A DNA stretch of 64,000 nucleotides from JACCTU01 sp963798985 (GCA_963798985.1 CAWCVL010000005.1:496001-560000); one strand, 5' to 3'; positions 1-9,354 are shown, numbered from the stretch's first letter. The notes: a model not told the origin generated them from the letters alone. Numbers and translations: made by a program.

Positions 1-2
1 AT

Positions 3-128
3 CATGAACCGGACTGCCCGCGCTGCGGCTACCTCGGCTGGGCACGCGTGTCCGATCTCGACGAGCGCACCCGCCGCATCCTCCGCGAGCGCCCGCCGCA
101 CCAGCGCAGGCTGCGCGCTGTCGCCTAG
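3..128 (+). CDS. 3' end of a CxxC-containing protein (partial)
   Basis: This is only the last 41 codons of a gene that starts left of the window. The frame is open from the window edge to TAG. The tail contains CPRCGYLGWA, a zinc-ribbon-like CxxC half-site, followed by an Arg-rich end. It stops 15 bases before the fumarase start. I do not recognise the family and cannot assign a function from this fragment. Confidence 0.55.
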   Translation, partial: HEPDCPRCGYLGWARVSDLDERTRRILRERPPHQRRLRAVA

Positions 129-143
129 CTAGAGTTCGCTTCC

Positions 144-1469
144 GTGGCCACCACGGAGCGCAAGGAGCTGTGGGGCGGAGAGACGGCGAAGGCGGTCGCG
201 AACTTCCTCGTCTCGGGCGAGCCGATTCCCGTGCATGTGGTGCGTTGGCTCGGGCGGCTCAAGGGCGCCGCCGCGCGCGCGAACGCCGAGCTCGGGCTGC
301 TCGACGCCGACAAGGCGGAGCGGATCGCCGCGGCGGCTGAGCGGGTCGCGGCCGGGGAGCTCGACGACCAGTTCCCGATCGACGTCTTCCAGACCGGCTC
401 GGGTACGAGCTCGAACACGAACGCGAACGAGGTCCTCGCGACCCTGGCCGGCGAAGCTGTCCACGCGAACGACGACGTGAACATGGGCCAGTCCTCGAAC
501 GACGTCTTCCCCTCAGCGGTTCACCTTGCCGCCCTCGAGCAGCTGACGCACGACCTGCTGCCCGCGCTCGACAAGCTTGCGACCTCGCTCGAGGCGAAGG
601 CGCGCGAGTTCGACGACATCGTCAAGTCCGGCCGGACGCACTGGATGGACGCGGTGCCCGTGACCCTCGGACAGGAGTTCGCCGGCTATGCCGCACAGGT
701 GCGCCAGGGGCAGAAGCGCGTCGAGGCGACGCTCGGCCGCGTCGGCGAGATCCCGCTCGGCGGCACCGCGGTCGGCACCGGGCTGAACACGCACCCGGAG
801 TTCGCCGAGCGCGTCCGCAAGCTCTTGTCGGCGGAGACCGGGCTCCAGATCAACCCGCCCGCCGATCCGTTCGAGTCGCAGGCCGCGCGCGACGCGCTCG
901 TCGAGGCCTCCGGCGCGCTGAAGACGGTCGCCGTTTCGTTGACGAAGATCGCGAACGACCTTCGGTTCATGGGCTCAGGTCCGCGCGCCGGGCTCTCTGA
1001 GCTCTTCCTCCCTGAGCTGCAGAAGGGGAGCTCGATCATGCCCGGCAAGGTGAACCCGGTAATTCCCGAGGTGGTCACCCAGGTCGCCGCGCAGGTGATC
1101 GGCAACGACACGGCGATCACGATCGGCGGCATGAACGGTCACTTCGAGCTGAACGTGTACGTGCCGCTGATCGCGCGGAACCTGCTCGAGTCGATCAGGC
1201 TGCTCTCGAGCGCGTCGCGTCTCCTCGCGGAGAAGTGCGTCGACGGGATCGAGGCGAACCGCGAGCAGAACGAGCGCTACGCCGAGCTGACGCTGTCGGC
1301 CGCGACCGCCCTCAACCCGTACATCGGGTACGACCGCGCGAGCGAGATCGTCAAGGAGGCGGCCGCCTCGGGTCGCTCGCTGCGGGAGGTCGCGAAGGAG
1401 CAAGGCGTCGAGGACTCCGTGCTGGACGAGGCCCTCGACTACCGCCGGATGGCCAAGCCGCACGAGTAG
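144..1469 (+). CDS. fumC: Fumarate hydratase, class II
   Basis: This enzyme interconverts fumarate and L-malate in the TCA cycle in the cytosol. At 441 aa it is slightly short for class II fumarases (about 460). Family motifs are in order: TGSGTSSNTNANEV (about residue 85), the SSNDVF segment (about 117), SGRTHWMDAVPVTLGQE (about 163) and the superfamily signature GSSIMPGKVNP (about 293), which carries the catalytic-loop serine. GTG at 144 is the only usable start, because an in-frame TAG lies at 126. As a result the N-terminal strand usually preceding LWG is missing. No frameshift is seen, and the family assignment is secure. Confidence 0.95.
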   Translation: MATTERKELWGGETAKAVANFLVSGEPIPVHVVRWLGRLKGAAARANAELGLLDADKAERIAAAAERVAAGELDDQFPIDVFQTGSGTSSNTNANEVLATLAGEAVHANDDVNMGQSSNDVFPSAVHLAALEQLTHDLLPALDKLATSLEAKAREFDDIVKSGRTHWMDAVPVTLGQEFAGYAAQVRQGQKRVEATLGRVGEIPLGGTAVGTGLNTHPEFAERVRKLLSAETGLQINPPADPFESQAARDALVEASGALKTVAVSLTKIANDLRFMGSGPRAGLSELFLPELQKGSSIMPGKVNPVIPEVVTQVAAQVIGNDTAITIGGMNGHFELNVYVPLIARNLLESIRLLSSASRLLAEKCVDGIEANREQNERYAELTLSAATALNPYIGYDRASEIVKEAAASGRSLREVAKEQGVEDSVLDEALDYRRMAKPHE

Positions 1470-1779
1470 CGATTTCCCCGTTTGCCGAAGCGGCGGAAGG
1501 GCGACCTAGCCGATTGACCCGACCGGCGGGCCAGATCCCGCTCCCGCTACCGGTCGAAGAGCCCGGCGGCCCGACCATGCCGGTCGAGTCGCCCGCAGAG
1601 AGCTAGAGCCAAGAACGGGGCCGCCGTTTTTGGCGAACCAGAGCGAGTGGCTCTCGATTCGGCTCCCGTATACGTAGATTCATTGACCTTTGCCGGGAAG
1701 GGTGTTACTTTGCCCCGGCTCTGAGGGATGGCACCGCCGGGGTCGCTGGCCGGTGCTGCAAATAGCGAAAGGGGAGAGT
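1470..1779 (+). other. Intergenic region between fumC and the subtilase gene
   Basis: About 310 bases hold no convincing gene. Short open frames here lack a start with a ribosome site or any recognisable protein. The right part carries a plausible promoter (TTGACC-N17-TACTTT) and a purine-rich ribosome site next to the subtilase GTG start. I see no strong terminator for fumC. Confidence 0.5.
1683..1711 (+). promoter_or_regulatory. Putative sigma70-type promoter of the subtilase gene
   Basis: TTGACC (1683-1688) and TACTTT (1706-1711) are separated by 17 bases. They lie about 70 bases upstream of the GTG start at 1780. The hexamers are close to the housekeeping consensus and stand out in an otherwise GC-rich region. 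The call rests on pattern and position alone. Confidence 0.4.
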
Positions 1780-4746
1780 GTGAACAAGGTCTTTTGGCCG
1801 CTCGCGGCCGTCGTTCTCGTTGCCTTGGCGATGACAGCGACAGCCTCGAGCCGGACGGAGAGCTCCGCAGCGGACACACGGTCTGCGGTCTACATCGTCC
1901 GCATGGTCGACCAGCCGGTCGCGGCGTACACCGGTGGTGTGCCGGGGATTGCCGCAACGAAGCCCGCGAAGGGTAAGAAGATCAACGACGAGGATCCGAA
2001 TGTCATTCGGTATTCCGCGCATCTCAACGGCAAGCATTCAGAGGCCGCGCAGAAGGTCGGCGCGACGAAGCTCTACGACTACAGCTTCGCGTTCAACGGC
2101 TTCGCCTCCGAGTTGACCGGCTCACAGGCCGCGCAGCTCGCGAGCGATCCTGCCGTTTACTCGATCGAGAAGGATCGTCGCGGGCAGGTCGACACGTCGA
2201 ACACGCCGAGCTTCATGGGCCTGACCGGAAGTAACGGTGCCTGGAGCAAGCTCGGTGGAGTCGGCAAGGCCGGCGAGGGCGTCATCATCGGCGTCGTCGA
2301 CACGGGCATCAACCAGGTCCATCCGAGTTTCTCGGACAAGCCGAGTGGCGGAGGCCAGGCGTACGGCCCCGTGCCGCAGGGTTGGCACAAGGCAGATCGC
2401 TGCCAGTCGGGCGAAGGCTTCAAGAACTCGGATTGCAACAAGAAGTTGATCGGTGCCCAGTTCTTCACCGCAGGCTTCACCGTCGACCGGATCGCCGCCC
2501 GGGACTTCCTGTCCCCGCGCGACTGGAACGGCCACGGGAGCCACACGGCCTCGACCGCCGGCGGGAACAACGGCATCCAGGCAACCGGTGACGCCTCCTC
2601 GCTCGGTCAGATCAGCGGGATGGCGCCGCGCGCGCTCATCGCCGCGTACAAGGTCTGCTGGGAAGAGGAAGTCGGCGACGGAGGCTGCAACACGTCCGAC
2701 AGCGTCGCCGCGATCGACAAGGCCGTGGCTGACGGCGTCGACGTGATCAACTATTCGATCAGCGGCACGACGACGAACTACCTCGACGCAGTCGAGGTCG
2801 CGTTCCTCTTCGCAGCCGAAGCCGGAGTGTTCGTTGCGACCTCGGCCGGCAATGCCGGCCCGGGCAACTTCACGGTCGCTCATCCGAGCCCGTGGCTCTC
2901 CTCGGTTGCGGCCGGCACACACAGCCGCCGCGGTCAGGCGAGTGTCATTCTCGGCGGGACCGGTGGAACATTCACCGGCGCATCGTTGACGAACGCCGTC
3001 GGACCCGCATCGCTGGTCTATGCCGGCAACGTCGGCAAGGCGACCGCTCCGGTTGCCGATGCAGCTCGCTGCTTCCTCGGGACGCTCGATCCGGCGAAGG
3101 TGGCCGGCAAGATCGTCTTCTGCGACCGCGGGACGAACCCGCTCGTCGAGAAGCCGCAGGAGGTCAAGGCGGCCGGTGGTATCGGCGCGATCATCGGCAA
3201 CGTCGCCGGTGGCGGCACGAACGTGCTCGGCCTGCTCCATCAGGTGCCGACCGTGCACGTTGCTCTGGCTGCCTCCGACCCGATCAAGGCCTACATCGCG
3301 TCCGCCGGCACGGGGGCGACTGCGCGTCTGACGGCAGCAACGCTCTCGTTCGACAACCCGTCGCCGCTCGTGGCGTCCTTCTCCTCTCGCGGGCCGAGCC
3401 TCGCGGGCGGCGAGGACATCATGAAGCCCGACTTCATGGCGCCGGGCGAGGACATCCTGGCCGCGGTTGCGCCCGAGGGGAACTTCGGTCGCAGCTTCGA
3501 CCTGTACAGCGGCACGTCGATGTCGAGCCCGCACGTGGCCGGCTTCGGTGCGCTGCTCACGCAGGCCCATCCGGACTGGTCGCCCGCGGCGATGCGCTCT
3601 GCGCTCGCCACGACGGCCGCTCCGCTTGCCGGCGTCGCCACTTCGGCGATCTTCAACGCCGGTTCGGGGCAAGTGAACCCGACGAGCTCGCTCGATCCGG
3701 GGCTCGTGTACGAGGCGTCGTTCAACGACTACCGGAACTTCCTGAAGGGGCAGTTGCTCTGCAACTTCTGCTTCGGCACGGAGCCGGCGACGGCGATCGA
3801 CGCAAGTGATCTGAACGTGGCCTCGATCGCAATCGGCGGCGTGGCCGGGGCACAGACAGTGACCCGGACCGTGACGAACGTCGGTTCTTCCGCGGCGACC
3901 TACAACTCGGCGCTGGTTGCACCTGCCGGGTTCGACGTCGTGGTCAGCCCGACCTCGTTCACGATCGCTCCAGGTGCGACCCGGAGCTACACGGTCGCGT
4001 TCACCCGGACGGATGCCTTGTTCGGTAGCCGTCGGGCGGGCTCGCTGATCTGGTCGGACGGCACGCACAGTGTCCGCAGCCCGATCATCGTCTCCGCGGC
4101 GGCAGTCGCCGCTCCGGCGCAGATCAACGGCTCGGGCCCGAGTGGTTCGACTTCCTGGAACATCAAGACCGGCTGGGCCGGCCCGCTCGTGCTTTCCGAG
4201 CGTGGACTGATCCCTGCCGCGACGAGTGACAGGACCGTCATGGACGACCCGACGAACAACTTCGTCACGGCGACTCCGGACGCGAACCAGGGCTTCCAGC
4301 GGCACGACGTCGTCGTTCCGGCGGGGACCACGTACGCCCGCTGGTCGCTGTTCGACGAGAACACCGACGGCGCGGACGATCTCGACATGTACGTGTACCG
4401 CGTCAACGCCGACTCGACGAAGACGCTCGTCGCCGCAAGTGGCGGCGGAACCGCGGCAGAGGAGACCAACCTCGTGGCTCCGATCGCCGCGACGTACCAC
4501 GTGTACGTGCACGGTTGGCAGACCGACGGCCCTGACGCGCAGTACACGCTGTTCGGTTGGGTGCTCGGAAACACGGACGCCGGCAACATGTCGGCGACCG
4601 GTCCGGCCACCGCGACCGTCGGCGGTTCCGCGACGATCAACCTCTCGTGGGGCCCGTTGACCGCAGGTACGAAGTACCTCGGCAGCGTCGTCTACAGCGA
4701 CGGTGCGGTCGAACAGGGCAGCACGATCATCCGGATCAACGGCTGA
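1780..4746 (+). CDS. Secreted subtilisin-like serine protease (S8 family) with inhibitor I9, PA and Fn3-like domains
   Basis: This is a predicted secreted peptidase of 988 aa. GTG at 1780 is preferred over the upstream ATG at 1690 because it follows the ribosome site AAAGGGGAGA and opens directly into a signal peptide (VFWPLAAVVLVALAMTATAS). An I9-type propeptide follows (AVYIVRMVDQP, about residue 35). Catalytic Asp is in GVVDTG (about 173), His in NGHGSHTAS (about 257) and Ser in SGTSMSSPHVAG (about 581). A PA-like insertion (CDRG, about 455) lies between His and Ser. A plant-subtilase-like Fn3 domain begins around VTRTVTNVG, and a further beta-rich C-terminal region follows. The domain order resembles plant and actinobacterial cucumisin-type proteases. 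The gene is monocistronic, with its own promoter and terminator. Confidence 0.93.
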   Translation: MNKVFWPLAAVVLVALAMTATASSRTESSAADTRSAVYIVRMVDQPVAAYTGGVPGIAATKPAKGKKINDEDPNVIRYSAHLNGKHSEAAQKVGATKLYDYSFAFNGFASELTGSQAAQLASDPAVYSIEKDRRGQVDTSNTPSFMGLTGSNGAWSKLGGVGKAGEGVIIGVVDTGINQVHPSFSDKPSGGGQAYGPVPQGWHKADRCQSGEGFKNSDCNKKLIGAQFFTAGFTVDRIAARDFLSPRDWNGHGSHTASTAGGNNGIQATGDASSLGQISGMAPRALIAAYKVCWEEEVGDGGCNTSDSVAAIDKAVADGVDVINYSISGTTTNYLDAVEVAFLFAAEAGVFVATSAGNAGPGNFTVAHPSPWLSSVAAGTHSRRGQASVILGGTGGTFTGASLTNAVGPASLVYAGNVGKATAPVADAARCFLGTLDPAKVAGKIVFCDRGTNPLVEKPQEVKAAGGIGAIIGNVAGGGTNVLGLLHQVPTVHVALAASDPIKAYIASAGTGATARLTAATLSFDNPSPLVASFSSRGPSLAGGEDIMKPDFMAPGEDILAAVAPEGNFGRSFDLYSGTSMSSPHVAGFGALLTQAHPDWSPAAMRSALATTAAPLAGVATSAIFNAGSGQVNPTSSLDPGLVYEASFNDYRNFLKGQLLCNFCFGTEPATAIDASDLNVASIAIGGVAGAQTVTRTVTNVGSSAATYNSALVAPAGFDVVVSPTSFTIAPGATRSYTVAFTRTDALFGSRRAGSLIWSDGTHSVRSPIIVSAAAVAAPAQINGSGPSGSTSWNIKTGWAGPLVLSERGLIPAATSDRTVMDDPTNNFVTATPDANQGFQRHDVVVPAGTTYARWSLFDENTDGADDLDMYVYRVNADSTKTLVAASGGGTAAEETNLVAPIAATYHVYVHGWQTDGPDAQYTLFGWVLGNTDAGNMSATGPATATVGGSATINLSWGPLTAGTKYLGSVVYSDGAVEQGSTIIRING

Positions 4747-4770
4747 TCGAAGGCTGTACGTAGGAATGCA

Positions 4771-4796
4771 GCGGCCCCCGGGAAACCGGGGGCCGC
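4771..4796 (+). terminator. Intrinsic terminator hairpin after the subtilase gene
   Basis: A perfect 11-bp stem, GCGGCCCCCGG paired with CCGGGGGCCGC, is closed by a GAAA tetraloop. It begins 24 bases after the subtilase stop. The downstream T-run is weak (CGCGTTT), as is usual in high-GC actinobacteria. Confidence 0.85.
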
Positions 4797-4879
4797 TCGC
4801 GTTTGGGGGTCCGGCTTGAAGCACGGCCGCCCAACGACCAGAATGGGCAACCCCGCCCCCCAACCCTCCGGGAGAGCAC

Positions 4880-4975
4880 ATGAAGCGACTCCTCCCCGTC
4901 CTCGCCCTGGTCGCGATCTCGGCCGCGGCCGGAAAGCTCGGCTTCATCGCGTTCAAGATCGTCGTCCTCTTCTAG
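4880..4975 (+). CDS. Putative 31-aa hydrophobic small protein
   Basis: The ATG is preceded by GGGAGAGC at good spacing. The product starts MKRLLPVLALVAISAAAGKL and ends in FIAFKIVVLF, so it is almost entirely one hydrophobic segment. It fills the gap between the subtilase terminator and the convergent lipA end. It could be a small membrane protein, or a signal-peptide remnant whose downstream gene has been lost. No family is recognised. Confidence 0.35.
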   Translation: MKRLLPVLALVAISAAAGKLGFIAFKIVVLF

Positions 4976-4991
4976 AGGACGAGAAGCGGGC

Positions 4992-5912
4992 CTAGTAGGC
5001 GACGGCGCCGCGCCCGGTCTCCGCGGCGTGGCGCTGCTCGTCTGCCCGGTAGCTCGAGCGGACGAGCGGGCCGGCGAAGACCGAGCCGAAGCCCAGCTCC
5101 TCGCCCTGCTCGCGGAACCAGCGGAACTCGTCGGGGTGTACCCAGCGGTCGATCGTCGCGTGCTTGGGGCTCGGCTGGAGGTACTGGCCGATCGTCACGA
5201 CGTCGACTCCGTGCGCGCGGAGATCGCGCATCGTCTCGACGACCTCGTCGTTCGTCTCCCCCAGGCCGACGATGATCCCCGACTTCGTCAGCACGGGATA
5301 GTCCGCGAGCACCTTCGCGCGCTCGAGCAGCCAGAGCGCCTTGTCGTAGCTCGCCTTCGCACCGCGCATCTTTCGATGCAGCCGCCGCACGGTCTCGATG
5401 TTGTGGTTGAAGACGTGTGGCCGCTCGGCGAGGATTGTGACGAGCGCCTCCTCCTCGACGCCGAGGAAGTCGGGCGTGAGAATCTCGATCGACGCGGCGG
5501 GAACGGCGCGCCTGAGCGCGCGAATCGTCGCGGCGTAGTGGCCCGCGCCGCGGTCGGCCACGTCGTCGCGGTCGACGGACGTGACGACGACGTGCTTGAG
5601 CCCCATCTGCTTCGCGGTCTGCGCGAGCCGCAACGGCTCGAGCGGGTCCGGCGGCGACTCGGGCCGGCCCGAGTGCACGTAGCAGTAGCGGCACGCGCGG
5701 GTGCACGTATCGCCCAAGATCTGGAAGGTCGCGGTGCCACGGCCCCAGCACTCGGCGATGTTCGGACAGCGGGCCTCCTCGCAGATCGTGTTCAGGCTCG
5801 CGCCGTGGATCAGCTTCTTGACGTCGAAGTAGCGGCCGTTCGCGCTCGGTGCGCGGACCTTCATCCACTCGGGCCGGCGGGGGCGTTCAGCGACGGGCAG
5901 CGAGGTCTCCAT
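4992..5912 (-). CDS. lipA: Lipoyl synthase (radical SAM)
   Basis: LipA inserts two sulfurs into protein-bound octanoyl groups to make lipoyl cofactors for 2-oxoacid dehydrogenases and the glycine cleavage system. The product has 306 aa. The auxiliary iron-sulfur ligands are in CEEARCPNIAEC (about residues 44-55). The radical-SAM cluster is CTRACRYC (about 70-77). The C-terminal RSSY motif, whose serine ligates the auxiliary cluster, is present in LVRSSYRADE. The frame is intact. lipB lies on the same strand upstream, but an oppositely oriented efflux cassette separates the two. The window also contains two lipoylated E2 genes. Confidence 0.95.
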   Translation of the reverse strand: METSLPVAERPRRPEWMKVRAPSANGRYFDVKKLIHGASLNTICEEARCPNIAECWGRGTATFQILGDTCTRACRYCYVHSGRPESPPDPLEPLRLAQTAKQMGLKHVVVTSVDRDDVADRGAGHYAATIRALRRAVPAASIEILTPDFLGVEEEALVTILAERPHVFNHNIETVRRLHRKMRGAKASYDKALWLLERAKVLADYPVLTKSGIIVGLGETNDEVVETMRDLRAHGVDVVTIGQYLQPSPKHATIDRWVHPDEFRWFREQGEELGFGSVFAGPLVRSSYRADEQRHAAETGRGAVAY

Positions 5913-5953
5913 GCCTGCAGTCTAGAGAAGCGGGCGGGTAGTCACCGGTTGGT

Positions 5954-6006
5954 AAGCGGACTGACCCGTCCGTTTCTGGTAGGGTAAGTGGACTAACAGT
6001 CCGCTT
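5954..6006 (+). promoter_or_regulatory. Two TetR-type operator palindromes upstream of the MFS-tetR operon
   Basis: Two related inverted repeats precede the MFS start: AAGCGGAC-N6-GTCCGTTT at 5954-5975, and AAGTGGAC-N5-GTCCGCTT at 5986-6006. The half-sites share the core GGAC/GTCC. The second ends a few bases before the start codon. Because the TetR gene is the second gene of the operon, autoregulation through these sites is likely. That is inference from position and symmetry. Confidence 0.6.
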
Positions 6007-6009
6007 TTG

Positions 6010-7467
6010 ATGGAGAACGATAGACGCGCCTCTCAACGAATCCCTGGGTCGTTCTCGTCCTCATCGCGTCGCCCAGTCTATGGTGATCCTCGACGCATGA
6101 TCGTCAACATGCTGGTGCCATCGATCCAGGCGGATCTCGATCTGAGTGACGCGAACCTCCAGTGGATCGTGAACGCCTACGCGCTCTTTTTCGGCGGTTT
6201 CCTGCTGCTGGGCGGCCGCGCCGGCGATCTCCTCGGGCGCAAGCGCGCTCTTCCTGATCGGCCTAGTCGTCTTCAGCGTGGCCTCGCTGCTCGCCGGCGT
6301 CTGGTCAACTCCGGGATGCTGATCGCGTCTCGCGTGCGGCCCAGGGTCTCGGCGCCGCACTGATCTCGCCCGCCGCGCTGTCGATCATCTCGACGACGTT
6401 CGCGGAGGGCAAGGAGCGCGCCAGGGCACTCGGCGTGTGGGCCGCGATCGCGATCGGCGGCTCGGCGTGTCGGCCTCATCCTCGGCGGCTTGTTGACGCA
6501 GGCGTTCTCATGGCCGTGGATCTTCTTCGTCAACATTCCCGTCGGCATCGCCGCCTTCGTGCTCTCGTGGCGCCTCATCCCGGAGTCGAGGGACGAAGCA
6601 CGCCGCGCAGGCGTTCGACATTGCTGGTGCCGTCACCGCGACCGGCGGCTTGATGGCGCTCGTCTACGCGATCGTCCAGGCCGAAACGAGCGGCTGGACG
6701 TCCGCCACCACTGTCGGCTTCTTCGCGGTGGCGGCGGTCCTGCTGACGGCCTTCGTCGCTGATCGAGCAGCGCTCGGCAGCTCCGCTCGTTCGACTCTCG
6801 ATCTTCCGGATCCGATCGCTGTTGACCGCGAACGTCGTGATGTTCCTCGTCGCATCGGGAATGTTCGCGATGTTCTTCTTCAACACGCTCTACATCCAGC
6901 GCGTGCTGGGCTACGGGCCGCTGGAGGCCGGGCTCGCGTTCCTGCCCTTCACGGCGGGGATCATGGTGTCAGCCGGTCTCGCCTCGCAGTTCGCGCCGCG
7001 GATCGGCGTGCGTCCCGTCGCGGCAGTCGGCATGGTCATCAGCTGCGATCGGGATGCTGCTGCTGACGCAGCTTCCAGTCGACGGAACGTACGTCGCCGA
7101 CGTGCTGCCGGCGCTCTTGCTCACGTCCTCGGGATGGGTGCGGTGTTCATGCCGCTCACGCTCATCGCGACGACCGGGCTCGACGACTCCGACCAGGGGC
7201 TCGCGTCGGGCCTGTTCAACACGTCCCAGCAAATCGGTGGCGCGGTCGGGCTTGCCATCCTCTCGACGCTCGCGGCAAGCAAGTCGTCGGCGGCGACCGG
7301 TAGTGAGAAGCGAGGCGCTCGTCACGGGCTTCCACTGGGCCTTCGCGGGCGGGGCCGCCTTCGTGCTCAGCGCGCTCGTGGTGATGCTCGCCCTGCTCCG
7401 CACTCGCCACGTCGCCCGGATCGAGAGCGAGGCTCAGCAGGAGCAGGCGGTGCCGGTAGCCGCATGA
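6010..7467 (+). CDS. DHA2-family MFS drug efflux transporter (EmrB/QacA type), multiply frameshifted
   Basis: Translating in successive frames gives one continuous 14-TM DHA2-type permease: an N-terminal LVLIA helix, LPSIQADL-like and GGRAGDLLGRKR motifs, IFFVNIPVGI, TTGLDDSDQGLASGLFNTSQQ and a C-terminal helix. About ten single-base shifts break the frame, but no frame-specific stops or residue decay are visible, so consensus error is more likely than pseudogenisation. Start: ATG 6010, with a TTG three bases upstream also in frame. The stop overlaps the tetR ATG as ATGA. Likely role: proton-driven export of toxic compounds across the inner membrane, under TetR control. Confidence 0.7.
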
Positions 7468-8031
7468 CCGCTCTTCGCGCCGACGCGCAGCGCAACCTGA
7501 CCCGCGTGCTCGAAGCGGCGGCGGAAGCATTCGCCGAGCGCGGGCCTGACGTCAGCGTCGACGAGATCGCTCGTCGCGCCGGCGTCGGGCACGCGACGGT
7601 CTTCCGCCGCTTCCCGACCAAGGATGCGCTGATCCGCGCGGTCGTCGAACAGCGTCTCGAGGAGTTCCGCGACTGCGGAGGCGGCGCTCGTAGCGGAGGA
7701 TCCGGGCGAGGCATTCACGGAGTACTTCTGGTCCGCGATGGAGCTCAACGCTCGCGATCGCGGGTTGTTCGAATGCATAGACCGGTGCCTGAAGGACGAG
7801 AAAACGCAGGAGGTCGTCGCGTTGACCGAACAGATCGTGCGTCGGGCACAGGAGGCAGGTGCAGTACGGGACGACGTTGAGTCCCGACGAAGTCCGCAAT
7901 CTGCTTGGCGGCGTGATGTCAGCGGCTCCGGCGGAGCAGTGGCGGCCGCTCGTCGGGATCGTTCTCGACGGGTTCAGCGCCGCCGACGCGCGCCTCCGCT
8001 ATCTCGCGACTGTCGCCCGGGGCTTCCTTGA
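7464..8031 (+). CDS. TetR-family repressor of the MFS gene, frameshifted
   Basis: The N-terminal helix-turn-helix is clear: VLEAAAEAFAERG, then VSVDEIARRAGVGHATVFRR. The frame then changes near 7670 and again near 7870. The ligand domain continues as LVAEDPGEAFTEYFW, LTEQIVRRAQEAGAV and LGGVMSAAPAEQWRPLVG. The 3' end is uncertain: one frame stops at 8031 and another at 8128, inside antisense lipB. The gene overlaps the MFS stop by four bases (ATGA), implying coupled translation. It probably represses the operon through the palindromes at 5954-6006. Confidence 0.6.
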
Positions 8032-8672
8032 GGTCGAGGTCGAAGACCTCGCTCGAGCGCCGCGGCCGCCGCGGGCCCACCTCGTCGACCGCGACGCGGG
8101 CGGCCGAGCTCGCGGGCCATCGTCGTGAACGCGGCGCCCTCGAGCCCGCACGCGGTGATCCACTCCGTGAACGGCGCCGGGTCGAGGTCGACGTTGAGCG
8201 CATAGCCGTGCGTCGTCACCCACTTGTGGATGTGGATGCCGATCGACGCGATCTTCCGCGGCGGCGGCGTGAGCCAGAGCCCCGTGAGCCCCTCGATCGT
8301 CTTCGCCTCGAGGCCGAAGGGCGCGAGCGTCGCGATGAGCGCTCGCTCGAGGTCGCGGCAGTACTTCTTGCACATCCTGCCCGTGGCGCGTCAGGTCGAG
8401 GATCGGGTAGCAGACGAGCTGGCCGGGCGCGTGGTAGGTCGACTTGCCGCCGCGGTCGGTTTCGACGAGCTCGACCTCCGACGTCGTCGGGCAGGTGCAG
8501 CTCGCCCTCGTCGGCTCGGCGACCGAGCGTGACGACGGGCGGATGCTCCAGGAGCAGCACCGTGTCGGGCAGCTCGCCGGCGGCGACGCGTCGTCGCGAG
8601 CGAGCGCTGGAGCTCCCAGGCCTCGAGGTAGGGCGTCACGCCGAGGTTCAGGAGGTGGGCGGCCCTGGCCAC
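7999..8672 (-). CDS. lipB: Octanoyltransferase (lipoate biosynthesis), frameshifted
   Basis: LipB moves octanoyl from acyl carrier protein to lipoyl domains, the step before LipA. The N-terminus is LLNLGVTPYLEAWELQRSL. After frame changes the conserved parts follow: VLLLEHPPVVTLGRRADE, the active-site segment RGGKSTYHAPGQLVCYP, LTGLWLTPPPRKIASIGIH, WVTTHGYALNV and CGLEGAAFTTM. At least three single-base shifts are needed, and the C-terminal end (about 8000-8040) is approximate. The expected length of about 210 aa fits. It lies 18 bases downstream of the PAS-LuxR gene on the same strand and converges with tetR. Confidence 0.75.
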
Positions 8673-8690
8673 CGGACCAGCGTACCCGCG

Positions 8691-9290
8691 TCAGACGAGG
8701 CCGAGCTCGTGCGCGCGGATCACCGCTTCGAGCCTCGTGTGCGCGTCGAGCCCGGCCAGGATGCCGCGCATGTGGTTGCGAACCGTCGCCTGGGAGATCC
8801 CGAGGGTCTGCGCGATGCGGTCCGTCGACTGGCCCGCCGCGAGATGTCGGAGGACGTCCAGCTGGCGCGGGGTCAGGTCCAAGGACTCGGCAACCGGCAC
8901 GTCGGGGAGGTCGACAGGGTCGGCCAGGCCGAAGACGCCCACGACAGCGCCGTGGTCGACAAGCTGGGTCGAGCTGATGTCGACGCGGACCGTGCGGCCG
9001 TCCGCGGTACGCAGGTCCGCCGTCGCTTCGGTCGCTTCGATCGTCCCCAGCAGCTTCCCCGCGAACTCCCGTCGCGCGCGATCGGCGTCCTCCGGTGCGA
9101 CCACGTGGCTCGCGCGCTTCCCGCGCAGGTCGCCGAACTGGTCGACGGCTGCCTTGTTGAGCCAGCGCACGACGGCGTTGCGATCGAGGATGTACGCAGG
9201 GACTGTGAGCTTCGCGATCGACGGAGCCAGGTCGGGGGCGATCCGGCGGAGCTCGTCGACGCTGCCGGGCGGAGTCGCCATCCTGAGCAT
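8691..9290 (-). CDS. PAS-domain LuxR-type transcriptional regulator
   Basis: This 199-aa protein has an N-terminal PAS-like sensor region (about residues 20-130, with AYILDRNAVVRWLNKAA and an RTADGRTVRVDIS core). A C-terminal LuxR/GerE helix-turn-helix follows: LTPRQLDVLRHLAAGQSTDR then ISQATVRNHMRGILAGLDAH. No phosphoacceptor receiver domain is present, so a small ligand or redox signal is the likelier input. Start is ATG 9290; ATG 9281 is an alternative. lipB follows on the same strand after 18 bases, so the pair may be co-transcribed. The targets are not evident. Confidence 0.85.
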   Translation of the reverse strand: MLRMATPPGSVDELRRIAPDLAPSIAKLTVPAYILDRNAVVRWLNKAAVDQFGDLRGKRASHVVAPEDADRARREFAGKLLGTIEATEATADLRTADGRTVRVDISSTQLVDHGAVVGVFGLADPVDLPDVPVAESLDLTPRQLDVLRHLAAGQSTDRIAQTLGISQATVRNHMRGILAGLDAHTRLEAVIRAHELGLV

Positions 9291-9354
9291 TCTGCCCGGT
9301 TAGTGCGTTTGTGTCAGGACGCGGCGCCGGTCGTCGAGCACGCTTACGCAGTGA

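Noticed and set aside
2122..4956. Very long open frame antisense to the subtilase gene
   Set aside because: Product is Arg/Ala-rich without any domain. It is the expected shadow of a high-GC gene whose third codon positions are G or C.
6010..7467. Calling the MFS gene a decayed pseudogene
   Set aside because: Despite many shifts, every segment is conserved in some frame and lacks missense decay. Assembly error explains it better.
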